Below are positions 17,597 to 28,600 of a stretch of DNA of 64,000 nt, one piece after another. Source of the stretch: Paraburkholderia kururiensis. Its GTDB lineage: Bacteria > Pseudomonadota > Gammaproteobacteria > Burkholderiales > Burkholderiaceae. How positions within the stretch are numbered: the first letter of the stretch is position 1; every line of letters starts with the position of its first letter. The stretch covers positions 6,386,001 to 6,450,000 of the forward strand of contig NZ_CP139965.1 in assembly GCF_034424375.1 (NCBI RefSeq). Direction: 5' to 3'. The position numbers and the translations under genes are program-made. The notes beneath the pieces are model-generated. The model saw only the letters and a program-made list of their open reading frames with translations, was not told the DNA's origin and searched no databases.

Positions 17597-19812
17597 CACT
17601 GATACCGCGCCGTGCCCAGCACCGTACGCGTGGCGCCCCAGTAGCACACCGACGACGACGTGCAGTACGAGATGTACTCGCGATTGAAGACGTTCGACAC
17701 GTTGAGCGCCAGACGCCAGTTCTGGATGTCGTAATGCGCGCCGACATCGACCAGCACGCGGCCCGGCACGGTGAAGGTGTTGGCGGCATCGCCCGCCGAA
17801 CTGCTCATGTAGCGCACGCCGGAACCCACGCCGAAGTTGCGCAGCGGCCCGTGGTGGAACGTGTAGTCGGCCCAGAGCGAGGCCGTGTTACGCGGCGCGA
17901 TGGTCGGACGCTTGCCGTAATTGCCTGTCGACCGCGTGCTTTCGGTCACGATCTGATTGACGAACGCATACGACGCAATGAGCTTGAGCTCTTCGGTCAC
18001 GTTCGCATGTGCTTCGACTTCGATGCCGCGGGAGCGAATCTGGCCGGTCTGGATGGTGAAGCCGGCGTGGGAAGGATCGACGACGGAGACATTGTTCTGC
18101 GTGAGGTTGAACGCAGCCACGGAGAAGTAGCCGTCGAACCCGCGCGGCTGATAGCGCACGCCCGCTTCCAGCTGCTTGCCCGTGGTCGGCGCAAACGGCG
18201 CGCCTGCATACGTCGCGCCCAGTACCGGCTGGAACGACTTCGCGTAGCTGACGTACGGCGCAATCCCGCTGTCGAACTCATACGCGAGGCCCGCGCGCCA
18301 CGTGAAGGCATGGTTGTTCACGTGGTACGTGGTGGAACTGCCGGTCGTCAGCGATGTGGTTTGCTGATTGCCGCCCGCCCAGTCTTCACGCACGCCGAAG
18401 GTGAGAACCCATTTGCGCCAGCGCGCCTCGTCCTGCGCGTAGAGGCCCACCTGGCTCAGCGAATAATCGAGCCGCGTGTTGGCCTGCTGCGTGGGCAGCG
18501 ACGAGAAGTTCGGGTTGTAGAGGTCCACGGTGCCCACCACGCCGTTGCCTTCCGTGTCGCCGAGCATCGAGCGCTGGTAGTCGACGCCGAAGAGCACCGT
18601 ATGCGCGACGCTGCCCGTCGCGAACTTCGCCTGAGCGTGGGTGTCGGCTTCGAACTGCGAGTAGTGCTCGTTGTCGACGTTCGCCCACATCGAGACCGTG
18701 CGCTTGTTCGCCGCCAGCGCGCTCGTGACCGAGGTCTGATAGTAGTGGTCGTCGATATGCAGATAGCGGACGTTTTGCGACACGCTGAACGTGTCGTTGA
18801 ACGCGTGCTCGAACTGGTAGCCGAACCAGTACTGCGTGCGGTGCATGCCGTCGCGGTTCGGGTCGCCGAAATATTGATCGGGTCCGAGACGACCATTCGG
18901 ATTACTGAACAGTGTGGCACCGGCCGGCACGGGATTGAACAGGCCGCCGTTCGGGTCGCGCTGGAAACTGCCCTGCAGCGTGAGGGTCGTGCTGCGGTCG
19001 GGCCGGATCGTCACCGAAGGCTGGATCGCAATGCGCTGGTCCTTGATGTCGCTCACCTGCGTTTCGGCGGTGCGGCCGAGGCCCGTGATCCGGTACAGCA
19101 CCGTGCCGTTCTTGTCGACCGGACCGCTGAAGTCGAAGCCGAGCTGGTAGTTGTTGTGGTTGCCGATCTGCATCATCACTTCGTGATAAGGCGTTTCGGT
19201 GGGCAGCTTGCTCACGTAGCTCACGAGTCCGCCCGGGCTGCCCTGGCCGTAAAGCACCGAGGCCGGGCCGTGCAGCACTTCCATCCGCTCGATGAAATAC
19301 GGGTCGATGCGCGGCGTGGCAAAGCGCGGCGATTGATAGAGGTGAAGTCCGTCGAGATACGAGTCCAGCGTGAAGCCGCGCCCGTAGAGCTGGTCGAAGC
19401 GAACGTCGGTGCCGTCCTGCGTGTAGACGCCGGCGGTGTAGCGCAATGCCTGATCGACGGTCTGCGCGCCCTGATCGTCCATCTGCTGGCGCGTGATGAC
19501 GGAGATGCTCTGCGGGTTCGTGAGCAGCGCCGAGTCGGTCTTGGTGCCCGTCTTCGAGCGCTTGGCGACATAGCCGACGCCCGGGCCGTCCGGCGTCTGC
19601 GCCGACTGCGCGCGGACGTTGACCGCGGGCAGCACCTGCGCGTCCGAAGCCGCGCCGGTGGCAGCAGGCGTGCTTTCTTCGCCCGCCGCGTGCGCCGTGA
19701 TGGCCAGCATGGCCGACGTCAACGCGGCGCAAAGAGGCCGCAGGCGCAATCCGCGATGTTGACCACGTGCCGCGGCTATCCGCGAATTTTTCTTGTTTCT
19801 TCCCGTTCCCAT
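17593..19812 (-). CDS. TonB-dependent ferric siderophore receptor
   Basis: Outer-membrane receptor (739 aa from ATG 19812, preceded by GGGGAA). The signal peptide ends near AITAHAAG. The plug domain has ALLTNPQSISVITRQQMDDQ, YTAGVYTQDGTDVRFDQLYGRGF and MEVLHGPASVLYGQGSPGGLVSYVSKLP. The C-terminal barrel ends in VLGTARYQW with a terminal aromatic residue. No extra N-terminal STN signalling domain is present, so it should not drive a sigma-regulator relay itself. It resembles the FhuA/FpvA-like group for hydroxamate or mixed siderophores. It follows the NRPS genes after a 166-base gap that carries a Fur-box-like site, so it may have its own promoter. Confidence 0.95.
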   Translation of the reverse strand: MGTGRNKKNSRIAAARGQHRGLRLRPLCAALTSAMLAITAHAAGEESTPAATGAASDAQVLPAVNVRAQSAQTPDGPGVGYVAKRSKTGTKTDSALLTNPQSISVITRQQMDDQGAQTVDQALRYTAGVYTQDGTDVRFDQLYGRGFTLDSYLDGLHLYQSPRFATPRIDPYFIERMEVLHGPASVLYGQGSPGGLVSYVSKLPTETPYHEVMMQIGNHNNYQLGFDFSGPVDKNGTVLYRITGLGRTAETQVSDIKDQRIAIQPSVTIRPDRSTTLTLQGSFQRDPNGGLFNPVPAGATLFSNPNGRLGPDQYFGDPNRDGMHRTQYWFGYQFEHAFNDTFSVSQNVRYLHIDDHYYQTSVTSALAANKRTVSMWANVDNEHYSQFEADTHAQAKFATGSVAHTVLFGVDYQRSMLGDTEGNGVVGTVDLYNPNFSSLPTQQANTRLDYSLSQVGLYAQDEARWRKWVLTFGVREDWAGGNQQTTSLTTGSSTTYHVNNHAFTWRAGLAYEFDSGIAPYVSYAKSFQPVLGATYAGAPFAPTTGKQLEAGVRYQPRGFDGYFSVAAFNLTQNNVSVVDPSHAGFTIQTGQIRSRGIEVEAHANVTEELKLIASYAFVNQIVTESTRSTGNYGKRPTIAPRNTASLWADYTFHHGPLRNFGVGSGVRYMSSSAGDAANTFTVPGRVLVDVGAHYDIQNWRLALNVSNVFNREYISYCTSSSVCYWGATRTVLGTARYQW

Positions 19813-19883
19813 CACTCGCTTTCCCCGTTCGATGCCGATCTTGATGTCGCGAAATATTCTCAAAATTCGCCACAAATGTAAAC

Positions 19884-19901
19884 GCAAATCAATCTCATTA
19901 C
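19884..19901 (-). promoter_or_regulatory. Fur-box-like site before the receptor gene
   Basis: The minus strand reads GTAATGAGATTGATTTGC, 12 of 18 positions matching the classical Fur consensus (GATAATGATAATCATTATC without its first base). It lies about 70 bases upstream of the receptor ATG, in the only sizeable gap of this part of the operon, so an internal iron-repressed promoter is plausible. Confidence 0.5.
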
Positions 19902-19978
19902 GTAAAAGGCTGGTCTTGTCGGCGATTTGTAGGGCTGCTCCGTCGCGCTTCGTGCCTCGTCGTCCCAGCCGTATTCCG

Positions 19979-22900
19979 TCAGGTCATCGCAGCCCGAAGC
20001 GCCTCCAGAAGCTGCGCGGCCAACGCCGGGTGATGGACGATGCTCGTGTGCGTGGCGTCCAGGTCCCGCCAGTGCACCTGCCCCGACGTCCGTTGCGCCC
20101 AGTCCATGCGGCGCCGCGGGTCGCGGGTGCGCAAGGCACGCCAGACGTGCAGGTCGGCCTCGATGTGCGGCAACGTGTGACGGGCCATGAGCGCGGCGTG
20201 CAGGGCATCGGCGGCGAACGCCTCGCCTAGCAGCGTGCGCTCGCCGCGCGTCGCGGCGGTTTCGTCGAACGACGCCACAGGCTTGCCGTCCGGGTTCGAC
20301 GGCTCGGGTCCGTCTTCGCGATGGGTCGCCGTATCGACGATGCCGACGAACGGCACGTGCCTGCCCTGCCTCTCCAGCACGTCGGCGATTGCCACGGCCA
20401 GCCGCCCTCCGAACGACCATCCGAGCAGGGCACACGGGCTGTCTGGCTGAAGGGCTTCGATACAGGCCGCGTAGTGGGCAGCCAACGCCTCGAACGTGTC
20501 GCCGCGCCACGGCGCCCCGCGCAACCTGGGCGCCTGCAGTGCGATGACGGACACGCGGCCGTTCAGCGCCTGCGCCAGCGTGCGGTATTCGCCCACCATG
20601 CCGTAGCCCGGATGCAACACGAACAGCGCCACGGGCGCGCCGAGCGCATTGAGCGGCACGGCGGGAAGCAGCGCATCGTTCGGCCATGGTTCAACCGACG
20701 ATGCGGCGAGCGTGCGGGTCCGCCCGATGGTCTGCCCACTTTTACGGCGACGGGCGAGCCAGTCCGCTAACGCGTACGCGGACGGTATCGGCAAAGCCGA
20801 TTCGTAGACCGCGCGCGCCACCCAGTTCGCGGCCACGTCGTCGTTTCGTGCCTGGTCCAGAAGCGCGGCCGACGCTGGCGGCAACCGCTGCAACGCGGTT
20901 TCGCCCGCCGGCGAAACCGCCGCGCACAGATGCTCGAGCAGTCCGACGAGCGCAGATTCGAACGACGCCACGATCTGCCCAGCCAGCGCATCGCTGATGA
21001 ATTGCGGTGCGTAGCCCCAGCTCAGCGAAAGCGAGTCGCCGGCGATCCAGGCGTTGACGTCGAGCGCGCGATCCGGCGTGCGTGCGCGAGCCGCAATCGC
21101 CGCCCCCGACGATTCGCTCGCAAAGCCGAACCGACCGTCTGCACCGAAGGTCCGCTCGAAGCGCCCCAGATAGTTGAACGCGATCTCAGGAACCGGCAGT
21201 GCGCTCAATGCGGCCTTGGCGCTTTCGTCCGCACATCGTGCAAGCAGTCCCCAGCCGAAGCCGCGCCGGGGAACTGCGGCGAGGCGTTCGTGCACGCGCA
21301 GCAGCGCCTCTTCCGGCGACGCCGATGCGCCCGGCAACGCCAGCGGATATTGCGTCGTGAACCAGCCGACTGTGCGACTCAGATCCACGCCGTCAACGAA
21401 GTCCTCGCGACCATGGCCTTCCAGTTCGACCAGCACCTCGTCTCGCGACGTTATTTCGCATACCGAACGAGATAGCGCGGCAAGCAACACCTCGTCCACA
21501 CGCAGCCGGTACGCGCGCGGCGCCTCACGCAGCAGCTGCGCCGTGAGGTCGGCGGAGAGGGTCGTGCGTAGCGTCTTTTGCGCTTGAATGTCCGGTGTGC
21601 GTGTGGGAAAGACGCGACCCGCGCATGAGGCAGGCGTATCGAGCGCGATTTGCCACCACGCCAGTTCGTGCATGAGTTCGGTCGATCGCGCATAGCGCAG
21701 CAGTGCACGCACCCACATGCGCCACGGCGTGGATGCAGCCGGCAACGCGATGGTCTCGCCGCGCGCAGCCTGCTCGTAGGCCGTCTGCAGTTCGTCCAGC
21801 AGCACGCGCCACGACACGCCGTCCACCGCCAGATGGTGGATCGCGACCAGCAGCCGTGCTTCGTCCTGCGCCTCGCCCGATGCCTCGAAATAGCCCACGC
21901 GCCACACCGGCCCGCGCTCGATGTCCAGGCTCGACTGGATGCCTTCGCACGCCGCTTCCAGCGCCGACAGCGACGCGAGCCGGTCGCAACGCACCAGGTC
22001 TTGACCGGCGTCCTGTGCCGGCACCGCAATCTGTTTCCAGCCATCGTCGTGCTTCACGAACCGCAGCCGCAGCGCATCGTGACGCTGCGCCAGTGCCCGC
22101 ACCGCACGCTCCAGCGCCGGCACGTCAAGCCGGCCGCGCACCTTCAGCAGCACCGCCTGGTTCCAGTGGGATTCCCCCTCGGGATAGCGCTCGAAGAACA
22201 GCTGCTGGATCGGCGTGAGCGCAAGCGGTTCATCGTCCTCGGGTTGTTCGTCGCCTGGCTTCGCGTCGAGCTGCTCCACCCGCTCCACCCGCTGCGCCAG
22301 TGCGGCGACCGTCGGATGCTCGAACACCTGCCGCGGCGTCAGCCTCAGCCCGGCCTGTCTCGCCTTCGCGATGATCTGCAGGCTCTGGATCGAATCGCCC
22401 CCCGCCTCGAAGAAGTTCTCCGTCACGCCCAGGTCGTCTCGACCCAGCACCGACGACCAGATCGACAGCATCAGGGCCTCGGTTTCGTTCGATGGCTCCA
22501 CGCGTTCGCGCCGCATCTCACGTGGTGCCGGCAGCGCTGCACGGTCCAGCTTGCCGTTGGGCATCCACGGCAGACGCTCCAGCACCGTCACCGACGACGG
22601 CACCATGTAGCCCGGCAGCTTCTGTTCAAGCGTGCGAAGCACCGCATCGGACTGCGTTTTGCCCGATACCGATACGTAGGCCGCCAGCCTGCGCCTCTCT
22701 CCTTCGCCCGTCACCACCACGGCGGCCTCGCGCACGCCTTCGCACTGCCGCAGCACCGCCTCGATCTCGCCCGGCTCGATGCGCTGGCCGCGCAGCTTCA
22801 CCTGCTGGTCGAGGCGGCCGAGGAACGCCACCGTGCCGTCATCACGCATGCGGCACAGGTCGCCGCTGCGGTACTGCCGCGCGCCGGGTTCGCCGTACGG

Positions 22901-25657
22901 GTCCGGCACGAAGCGTTCGGCCGTGAGCGCCGCACGCCCCAGGTACCCGCGAGCGACAGTCGGCCCGCCGATGCACAGTTCGCCCAGTCCACCCACCGGC
23001 GCCTCGTCGCCGAATGCATCCAGGATGCGTGCCGTGCGGCCCGGGTAGGGCCGGCCGATCGGCACCGTGACTTCCCTGCTGTCCTGCTCGCAGGTCTGTC
23101 TGAACAGCGCCGCGATGGTGGTCTCCGTAGGCCCGTACAGGTTGTCGAGCCGGATGTCCGCGAGCGGTCCCTTGCGCCACAGCGCGAGTGCATCGCCTGG
23201 CAGCGCCTCGCCGCCTACCGTCACCTGGCGCAGGCGCAACGTCTCGCGCGCGGGCGCGTGCCGCTGCCACTGCTGCCACAGCGCCGTGGGAATACGCGCG
23301 AACGTCACGCCGCGGCTCACCAGGCGTTCGCTGAGGCCCTGCAGGTCCCACGGCTGTTCGCCGCGCATCTCCACGGTGGCGCCCGTCAGCAGCGCCGGCA
23401 GTATCTCGTGCAGCGCCACGTCGAAGTTGACCGTCGACGAGTGCAGCACCGTGTCGGCCTCACTGATGCCGTAGGTCGAGAGGAAGTCCTGCAGGTGGGT
23501 CCACAGTGCGCCGTGGCTCACGGCCACGCCCTTGGGGCGGCCTGTCGAGCCCGAGGTGTAGAGCACATAGGCAAGCTGGTGCGGATGCAGCGGCGCGGCG
23601 AAGGCGCCGGCCTCAACATCGCTCGCCTCAACATCACTCACCTCAATGCCGATCACCTCGCATCCCGCCAGCACGCCGGCCATCCGCTTCGCACTCGCCG
23701 CATCGGCCACCACGCGCGTGATGCCGGCGTCGTCGATCATCTGCGCGAGACGGGCCGCCGGATACTCCGGGTCCAGCGGCACGAACGCCGCGCCCGAGCG
23801 GACGATGCCCACCAGTGCCGCGATCAGCGCCGGGCCACGTCGCACGCACAGTCCCACGCGATGCTCGGCGCCTGCGCCACGCACCACGAGTTGACGTGCC
23901 ACGCGGGCTGACCACACATCCAGTTCGCCGTAACGCAGCGATTCCTCCTCGCAGCGCACCGCCAGGGCTAACGGCGTGCGCTGTGCCTGGGCCACCAGCG
24001 CGGCACCTAAAGACTCGAAGGGATACCGCGCCAACGGTGCTTCATCGAAGCCGCGCGGCAGCAGTTGCAGCGCTCCAACACGACGCTCATCCTCCTCCGA
24101 CAGTTGCTGCAACACCGTCTCGTAGTGCGTTGCCAGGCGCTCCACCGTCGATGCATCGAACACATCGGCCGCGTAGTTGAACATCAGCCGCAGTCCCTGC
24201 CCGTCGTCCACCACGTTCAGCACCAGATCGAAGCGCGCCGTGCCCGTCCCGCTTCCCTCCGCCTGCACGACGAGACCGGGCATCGCCACCGACGCCTCGC
24301 TCGTCGCCTGCTCGAGGTTGAACATCACCTGAAAAAGCGGCGCGCGGCCCAGGTCGCGCTCGAGATGAAGCGCATCGAGCACGCGGCCGAACGATATGTC
24401 CTGATGCGCCTGCGCCTCCAGCACACGCGTGTGCAGGCCGGCAAGCAGCGCATCGAACGGCATGGCGCCCGCAACGTCGGCCTCGATCACCAGCGTATTC
24501 ACGAAATAGCCGATCAGCGCTTCCGTTTCGCGCCGTTGCCTGCCCGCCGACGGCACGCCGATGCGTATGCACGTCTGCCCGCCATATCGATACAGCAGCG
24601 CCGCATAGGCGCCGAGCAGCACCGTGAAGAGCGTCGTGCCGCGCCGACGCGCCAGCTCGCGCAACGGTCGCGCGCGTCCGGCACTCAGGTCGACGGTACA
24701 GCGCCCTCCGTCCACGCCGCGCACCGCAGGCCGCGGACGATCGAGCGGCAATTCCAGCGCAGGCCGTTCCACGCCGAGCCGCGCGGTCCAGTAGGCGAGA
24801 TCGTCGTCGGGCGCGCCGTCGCGCCACTCGCCCTGCCACGCCGCGACATCGCCAAAGTGGATCCCGACCGGCGGCAACGACCGCGCGATATCGCCGTCTT
24901 CACATTCGATCGCGGCCGCGTACAGCGCGGCCAGTTCGCGCACGAGCAACGACTGCGACCAGCCATCCGAAACGATGTGATGTGTGACGATAATCAAAAC
25001 GTAGCAGTCCGTATCGAGTGCAATCAGATCGACACGCAGCAGGGGGCCCGCCCTCAGATCAAACGGCTCGCGTGCCGCTTCGCGCAACGTCTCGCTCAAC
25101 GCAGCCGGGTCATCGAGCACACGTTCGCGCCATGCACAGCACCCGGCGTGGGCGATCCGCTGACGCGCCACGCCGTCTCGCTCCACGAACGTCGCGCGCA
25201 ACGCGCCGTGCCGCGCGACGAGCGCATCGAAGGCGCGACGCAGCGCGCGCACGTCGAGCGCACCCGTCAGCCGCATGGCGCGTGAGAGGTTGTAGGCAGG
25301 GCTCGATGGATCGACGTTCCACAGAAACCACAGCCGCTGCTGCGAAGCGGACAACGGATAGTCATGCCCTTCTTCACCGCTTTCGGACGCATCGCGCGAA
25401 AGCGGCACGACCGGCAAACGCGCCGTATCGATGCTCTGCGCTCTCACCTTCTCGCGAAAGCGGCGCCGCTGTGGCGCCGGCAACGCCGCGTATTTGCGCG
25501 AGATGGCGAGCGCCTGGCTCGCCGTGTCCCCGCTCTTGCCGGGCTCGTCCCGCAGCAAGGCGGCCTCGGTTCGCTTCGCCGCAAGATCAGCATCGTGCCC
25601 TGCTGCAAGGCCCGCCACTCCGCTCGCACCGGGTTCATTGGTCATCCTGATCGACAT
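19979..25657 (-). CDS. NRPS, terminal module C-A-T-E-TE (predicted graminine-activating)
   Basis: About 1892 aa; it adds the last residue and releases the siderophore. C domain active site HHIVSDG near residue 227. The A domain has TSGSTGRPKG near 707, with pocket residues read by eye as D235 V236 H239 A278 T299 G301 L322 I330 A331 plus Lys (DVHATGLIAK). The T domain is AGGDSIQSL near 1089. The E domain has HHLAVDGVSW near 1276 and EGHGRE near 1416. The TE has GWSFGG near 1744 and a later Asp and His. The A-T-E part is almost identical to module 4 of the large NRPS. Start: ATG 25657, with GAGG 11 bases upstream; 25684 (overlapping the previous stop) and 25645 are alternatives. The TE probably closes a lactone on a Thr hydroxyl, which is inferred from gramibactin-type products. 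Confidence 0.93.
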   Translation of the reverse strand: MSIRMTNEPGASGVAGLAAGHDADLAAKRTEAALLRDEPGKSGDTASQALAISRKYAALPAPQRRRFREKVRAQSIDTARLPVVPLSRDASESGEEGHDYPLSASQQRLWFLWNVDPSSPAYNLSRAMRLTGALDVRALRRAFDALVARHGALRATFVERDGVARQRIAHAGCCAWRERVLDDPAALSETLREAAREPFDLRAGPLLRVDLIALDTDCYVLIIVTHHIVSDGWSQSLLVRELAALYAAAIECEDGDIARSLPPVGIHFGDVAAWQGEWRDGAPDDDLAYWTARLGVERPALELPLDRPRPAVRGVDGGRCTVDLSAGRARPLRELARRRGTTLFTVLLGAYAALLYRYGGQTCIRIGVPSAGRQRRETEALIGYFVNTLVIEADVAGAMPFDALLAGLHTRVLEAQAHQDISFGRVLDALHLERDLGRAPLFQVMFNLEQATSEASVAMPGLVVQAEGSGTGTARFDLVLNVVDDGQGLRLMFNYAADVFDASTVERLATHYETVLQQLSEEDERRVGALQLLPRGFDEAPLARYPFESLGAALVAQAQRTPLALAVRCEEESLRYGELDVWSARVARQLVVRGAGAEHRVGLCVRRGPALIAALVGIVRSGAAFVPLDPEYPAARLAQMIDDAGITRVVADAASAKRMAGVLAGCEVIGIEVSDVEASDVEAGAFAAPLHPHQLAYVLYTSGSTGRPKGVAVSHGALWTHLQDFLSTYGISEADTVLHSSTVNFDVALHEILPALLTGATVEMRGEQPWDLQGLSERLVSRGVTFARIPTALWQQWQRHAPARETLRLRQVTVGGEALPGDALALWRKGPLADIRLDNLYGPTETTIAALFRQTCEQDSREVTVPIGRPYPGRTARILDAFGDEAPVGGLGELCIGGPTVARGYLGRAALTAERFVPDPYGEPGARQYRSGDLCRMRDDGTVAFLGRLDQQVKLRGQRIEPGEIEAVLRQCEGVREAAVVVTGEGERRRLAAYVSVSGKTQSDAVLRTLEQKLPGYMVPSSVTVLERLPWMPNGKLDRAALPAPREMRRERVEPSNETEALMLSIWSSVLGRDDLGVTENFFEAGGDSIQSLQIIAKARQAGLRLTPRQVFEHPTVAALAQRVERVEQLDAKPGDEQPEDDEPLALTPIQQLFFERYPEGESHWNQAVLLKVRGRLDVPALERAVRALAQRHDALRLRFVKHDDGWKQIAVPAQDAGQDLVRCDRLASLSALEAACEGIQSSLDIERGPVWRVGYFEASGEAQDEARLLVAIHHLAVDGVSWRVLLDELQTAYEQAARGETIALPAASTPWRMWVRALLRYARSTELMHELAWWQIALDTPASCAGRVFPTRTPDIQAQKTLRTTLSADLTAQLLREAPRAYRLRVDEVLLAALSRSVCEITSRDEVLVELEGHGREDFVDGVDLSRTVGWFTTQYPLALPGASASPEEALLRVHERLAAVPRRGFGWGLLARCADESAKAALSALPVPEIAFNYLGRFERTFGADGRFGFASESSGAAIAARARTPDRALDVNAWIAGDSLSLSWGYAPQFISDALAGQIVASFESALVGLLEHLCAAVSPAGETALQRLPPASAALLDQARNDDVAANWVARAVYESALPIPSAYALADWLARRRKSGQTIGRTRTLAASSVEPWPNDALLPAVPLNALGAPVALFVLHPGYGMVGEYRTLAQALNGRVSVIALQAPRLRGAPWRGDTFEALAAHYAACIEALQPDSPCALLGWSFGGRLAVAIADVLERQGRHVPFVGIVDTATHREDGPEPSNPDGKPVASFDETAATRGERTLLGEAFAADALHAALMARHTLPHIEADLHVWRALRTRDPRRRMDWAQRTSGQVHWRDLDATHTSIVHHPALAAQLLEALRAAMT
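21688..24142 (-). repeat. Direct repeat copy 1 (A-T-E of terminal module)
   Basis: This stretch matches 29711-32165 at a constant offset of 8023 bases. By eye the two copies differ only at scattered positions, and between about 21899 and 22470 I see no difference at all. It covers the adenylation domain, the carrier domain and the first part of the epimerization domain. Similarity stops abruptly at both ends, inside the C-A linker and within the E domain. Confidence 0.9.
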
Positions 25658-25670
25658 ATCGTGGAGCGCC

Positions 25671-28600
25671 TCAATCGAGTTCATCGAACAGTCCGTCGAG
25701 TGCCTGCAATGCGGCGGCGTGCTCGTGTGGCGAGCCGGCAGCCAGTGCCGCGGCCAATCGCGCGGGCGTGGGCGCGTCGAAAAGCATCGCGAGCGCCACC
25801 TTTCTGCCAAGCCGCTCGGAGAGCCGCGCGATCACGCGCACCGCCGCGAGCGAATGACCGCCTATCGCGAAGAAGTCGTCGTCCGCGCCCACGCGTGCCA
25901 CGCCCAGCACCTCGCCGAATACCTGCGCAACCAGCGTCTCGGCTTCGCCCGAAGGTTCTATCCACGACACGTCGTCGGCAGCCGGATCGCCGAGGCGCGC
26001 AAGCGCGTGACGATCGAGCTTGCCGTTCGCGGTACGCGGCAACGCGTCGACGGCGTGCAGCGCGGCGGGCACCATGTAGGCCGGCAGGCGCGCGCGCAAC
26101 GTTGCGCGCCATCCCGAGGGCAACGCCTGACCGTCACTCACCACGACATAGCCGATCAACCGCGGCTCCGCACCGCCCACGCCGGATACGAGCGCCACCG
26201 CCGCATCGTCGATGCCGGCGAGCGCACGCAGCGCTGCTTCGATCTCGCCAGGCTCGATGCGGTATCCGCGCAGCTTCACCTGCTGGTCGATGCGGCCGAG
26301 GCACGCGATGTCGCCATCGCCACGTTCGCGCGCAAGGTCGCCGGTGCGATACATCCGCGCGCCGGGCGGCCCCCACGGGTCCGGCACGAAGCGCTCGGCC
26401 GTGAGCGCGGCGCGACCGAGATAACCGCGCGCCAGGTTGTCACCGCCGATGCAAAGCTCGCCGATGCCGCCCTGCGGCGTCAGCGCGCCGCTCGCATCGA
26501 CGATGCGCAGCGCGTTCGCATGCAGCGCGCGACCGATCGTGACGGCGTCGCCTCGCAAAACGCGCGCACACGTGGACCAGATCGTCGTTTCGGTCGGCCC
26601 GTACAGGTTCCAGAGCGAAACGCCACGCGCAATCAGTTGCGCGGCAAGATCGTCGGGCAACGCCTCACCTCCTGCGAGGGCCGCGAAAGCACGACCATCG
26701 GACGGACCGCGCCAACCCGCTTCCAGCAACAGGCGCCAGCCGCTCGGCGTGGCCTGCATCGCCGTGGCGCCGCTCGTTTCGATCAACGCCGCGAGCGCTT
26801 CGCCATGGCCGGCCGTCTGCGTGTCGGCTAACTCGATGCACGCGCCCTTCGTGAGCGGCAGACAGAATTCGAGCAACGAGATGTCGAACGAAGCCGTCGT
26901 GACCGAGAGCAGCACGTCGTCCGGCAATAGCCCCGGCGCCACGCTCACGCTTGCGATGAGCCTTGCCAGTGCGCCGTGCGAAACAGCGACGCCTTTGGGT
27001 CGTCCCGTCGAACCCGACGTGTAGATGACGTAGGCAAGCTGATCCGCCGCGACGGGCCGCGCCGGCGACGGCACCGCTTCCGCGCTCGCAGGCAAACTCG
27101 CATCGATCACGATGCGGTCATCGAGTCCGCCCTGAAGCCGTTCTATTCCTTCGGCATCCGAAACGATTCGCGTGATACCGGCGTCGTCGAGCATGAAGCG
27201 CAAACGTTCGGCCGGGAACGACGGATCGAGCGGCACGTACGCCGCGCCGCTGCGCCACACGCCGAGCATGCTCGCGATCAGCGCGGGCGAGCGCCGCATG
27301 CAGACGGCCACGCGTTCTTCGCAGGCCACGCCGCTTGCGCGCAGCCGCGCGTCGATGGTGGCCGCCCAGCGCGCCAGCGTTGCGTAGTCGAAGGTCGCGC
27401 CGTGCTGGCGCAGCGCGATGCGCGTCGGCGCACGTGCGGCTTCCGCCGCGAAGCGTTCATGGCAGGCGCGCCACGTCGCTTCGGGCAACGCTTCGGCATG
27501 AGGCGCCCCACGCCGCACCGCCAGTTCGCCGACAAAGCGCGCCGCGTGCTCCCCTTCGTCGGCCAATGCATCGAGCAGCGCGAGATAGTGCCGCTGCAAT
27601 GCCTCGATCTGCGTTTCGTCGAGCCGCCGGCTGTCCCAGCTCCAATGCACCTCGAGCTGCCTTGCAGGCAGGATGGTCAGCGTCAGCGGATAGTGCGTGC
27701 GCTCGACCGCATCCACCCGCTCCACGCGCAAGCGGTTCGCCTCGCTGCCCGCCAGGCTTTCGGCACGCGCGGCAATGGGATAGTTTTCGAAGACCATGAG
27801 GCTGTCGAACAACGCATCGCCGCTTCGGCCCGCCCATTGCTGCAACGAAGCGAGCGGCGTGTGTTCGACTTCGCGCATCTCCACGTTCCAGCGCTGCAGC
27901 CCGCCGAGCCAGTCCGACACCGCTGCGTCGCCCGGCACCTGCACGAACACGGGCAGGCTGTTGATGAAGAGACCGAACATCTGCTCCGAACCTTCGAGCG
28001 CGGCGGGACGGCCCGACACCGTCACGCCGAACGCGACGGACGGCTTGCCGCTCAACCGCGCGAGCAGCACCGCCCACGCGCCCTGCATCAACGTGTTGAG
28101 CGTCACGCGATGCCGCTGCGCCGCGCGGCGCACGCGCTGGTCGAGCGTGGTGTCGAGTCGCATCACGGTCTTGTGCGTCACAGCGCTTTGCTTCTCGCTT
28201 GCCGCGTGCGCTCGCGGTGCCGCGAGGCTCGCGGTGAGCGTGCCTGGATCGTCGAGCGCCGCGAGCCTTTCGACCCACCAGTCGCGCGGGTCGGGCTGCT
28301 TCGCGAGCCACTCCACGTAGCGGCGGTAAGGCGGCGGCACTGTCGCCACACGAACCGGCTCTCGCCTTGCACCCAGCGCGCGTTCGTAATCGTCGAAGAC
28401 TTCGCTCAAGAGGCGCGCGCCGCTCCATCCATCGGTGAGCACGTGATGATGCGTACGCACGAGATCGAAGCGGCCGTCCGGACGCAGGAATACGTTGACG
28501 CGCAAGAGCGGCGCCTGCGAGGTATCGATGCCCGCGGCGATGTCTGCGGTGCGCCACGCGGCAAGGCGAGCGTCGTAGTCGGACACGCTGTCGTCCGCCA

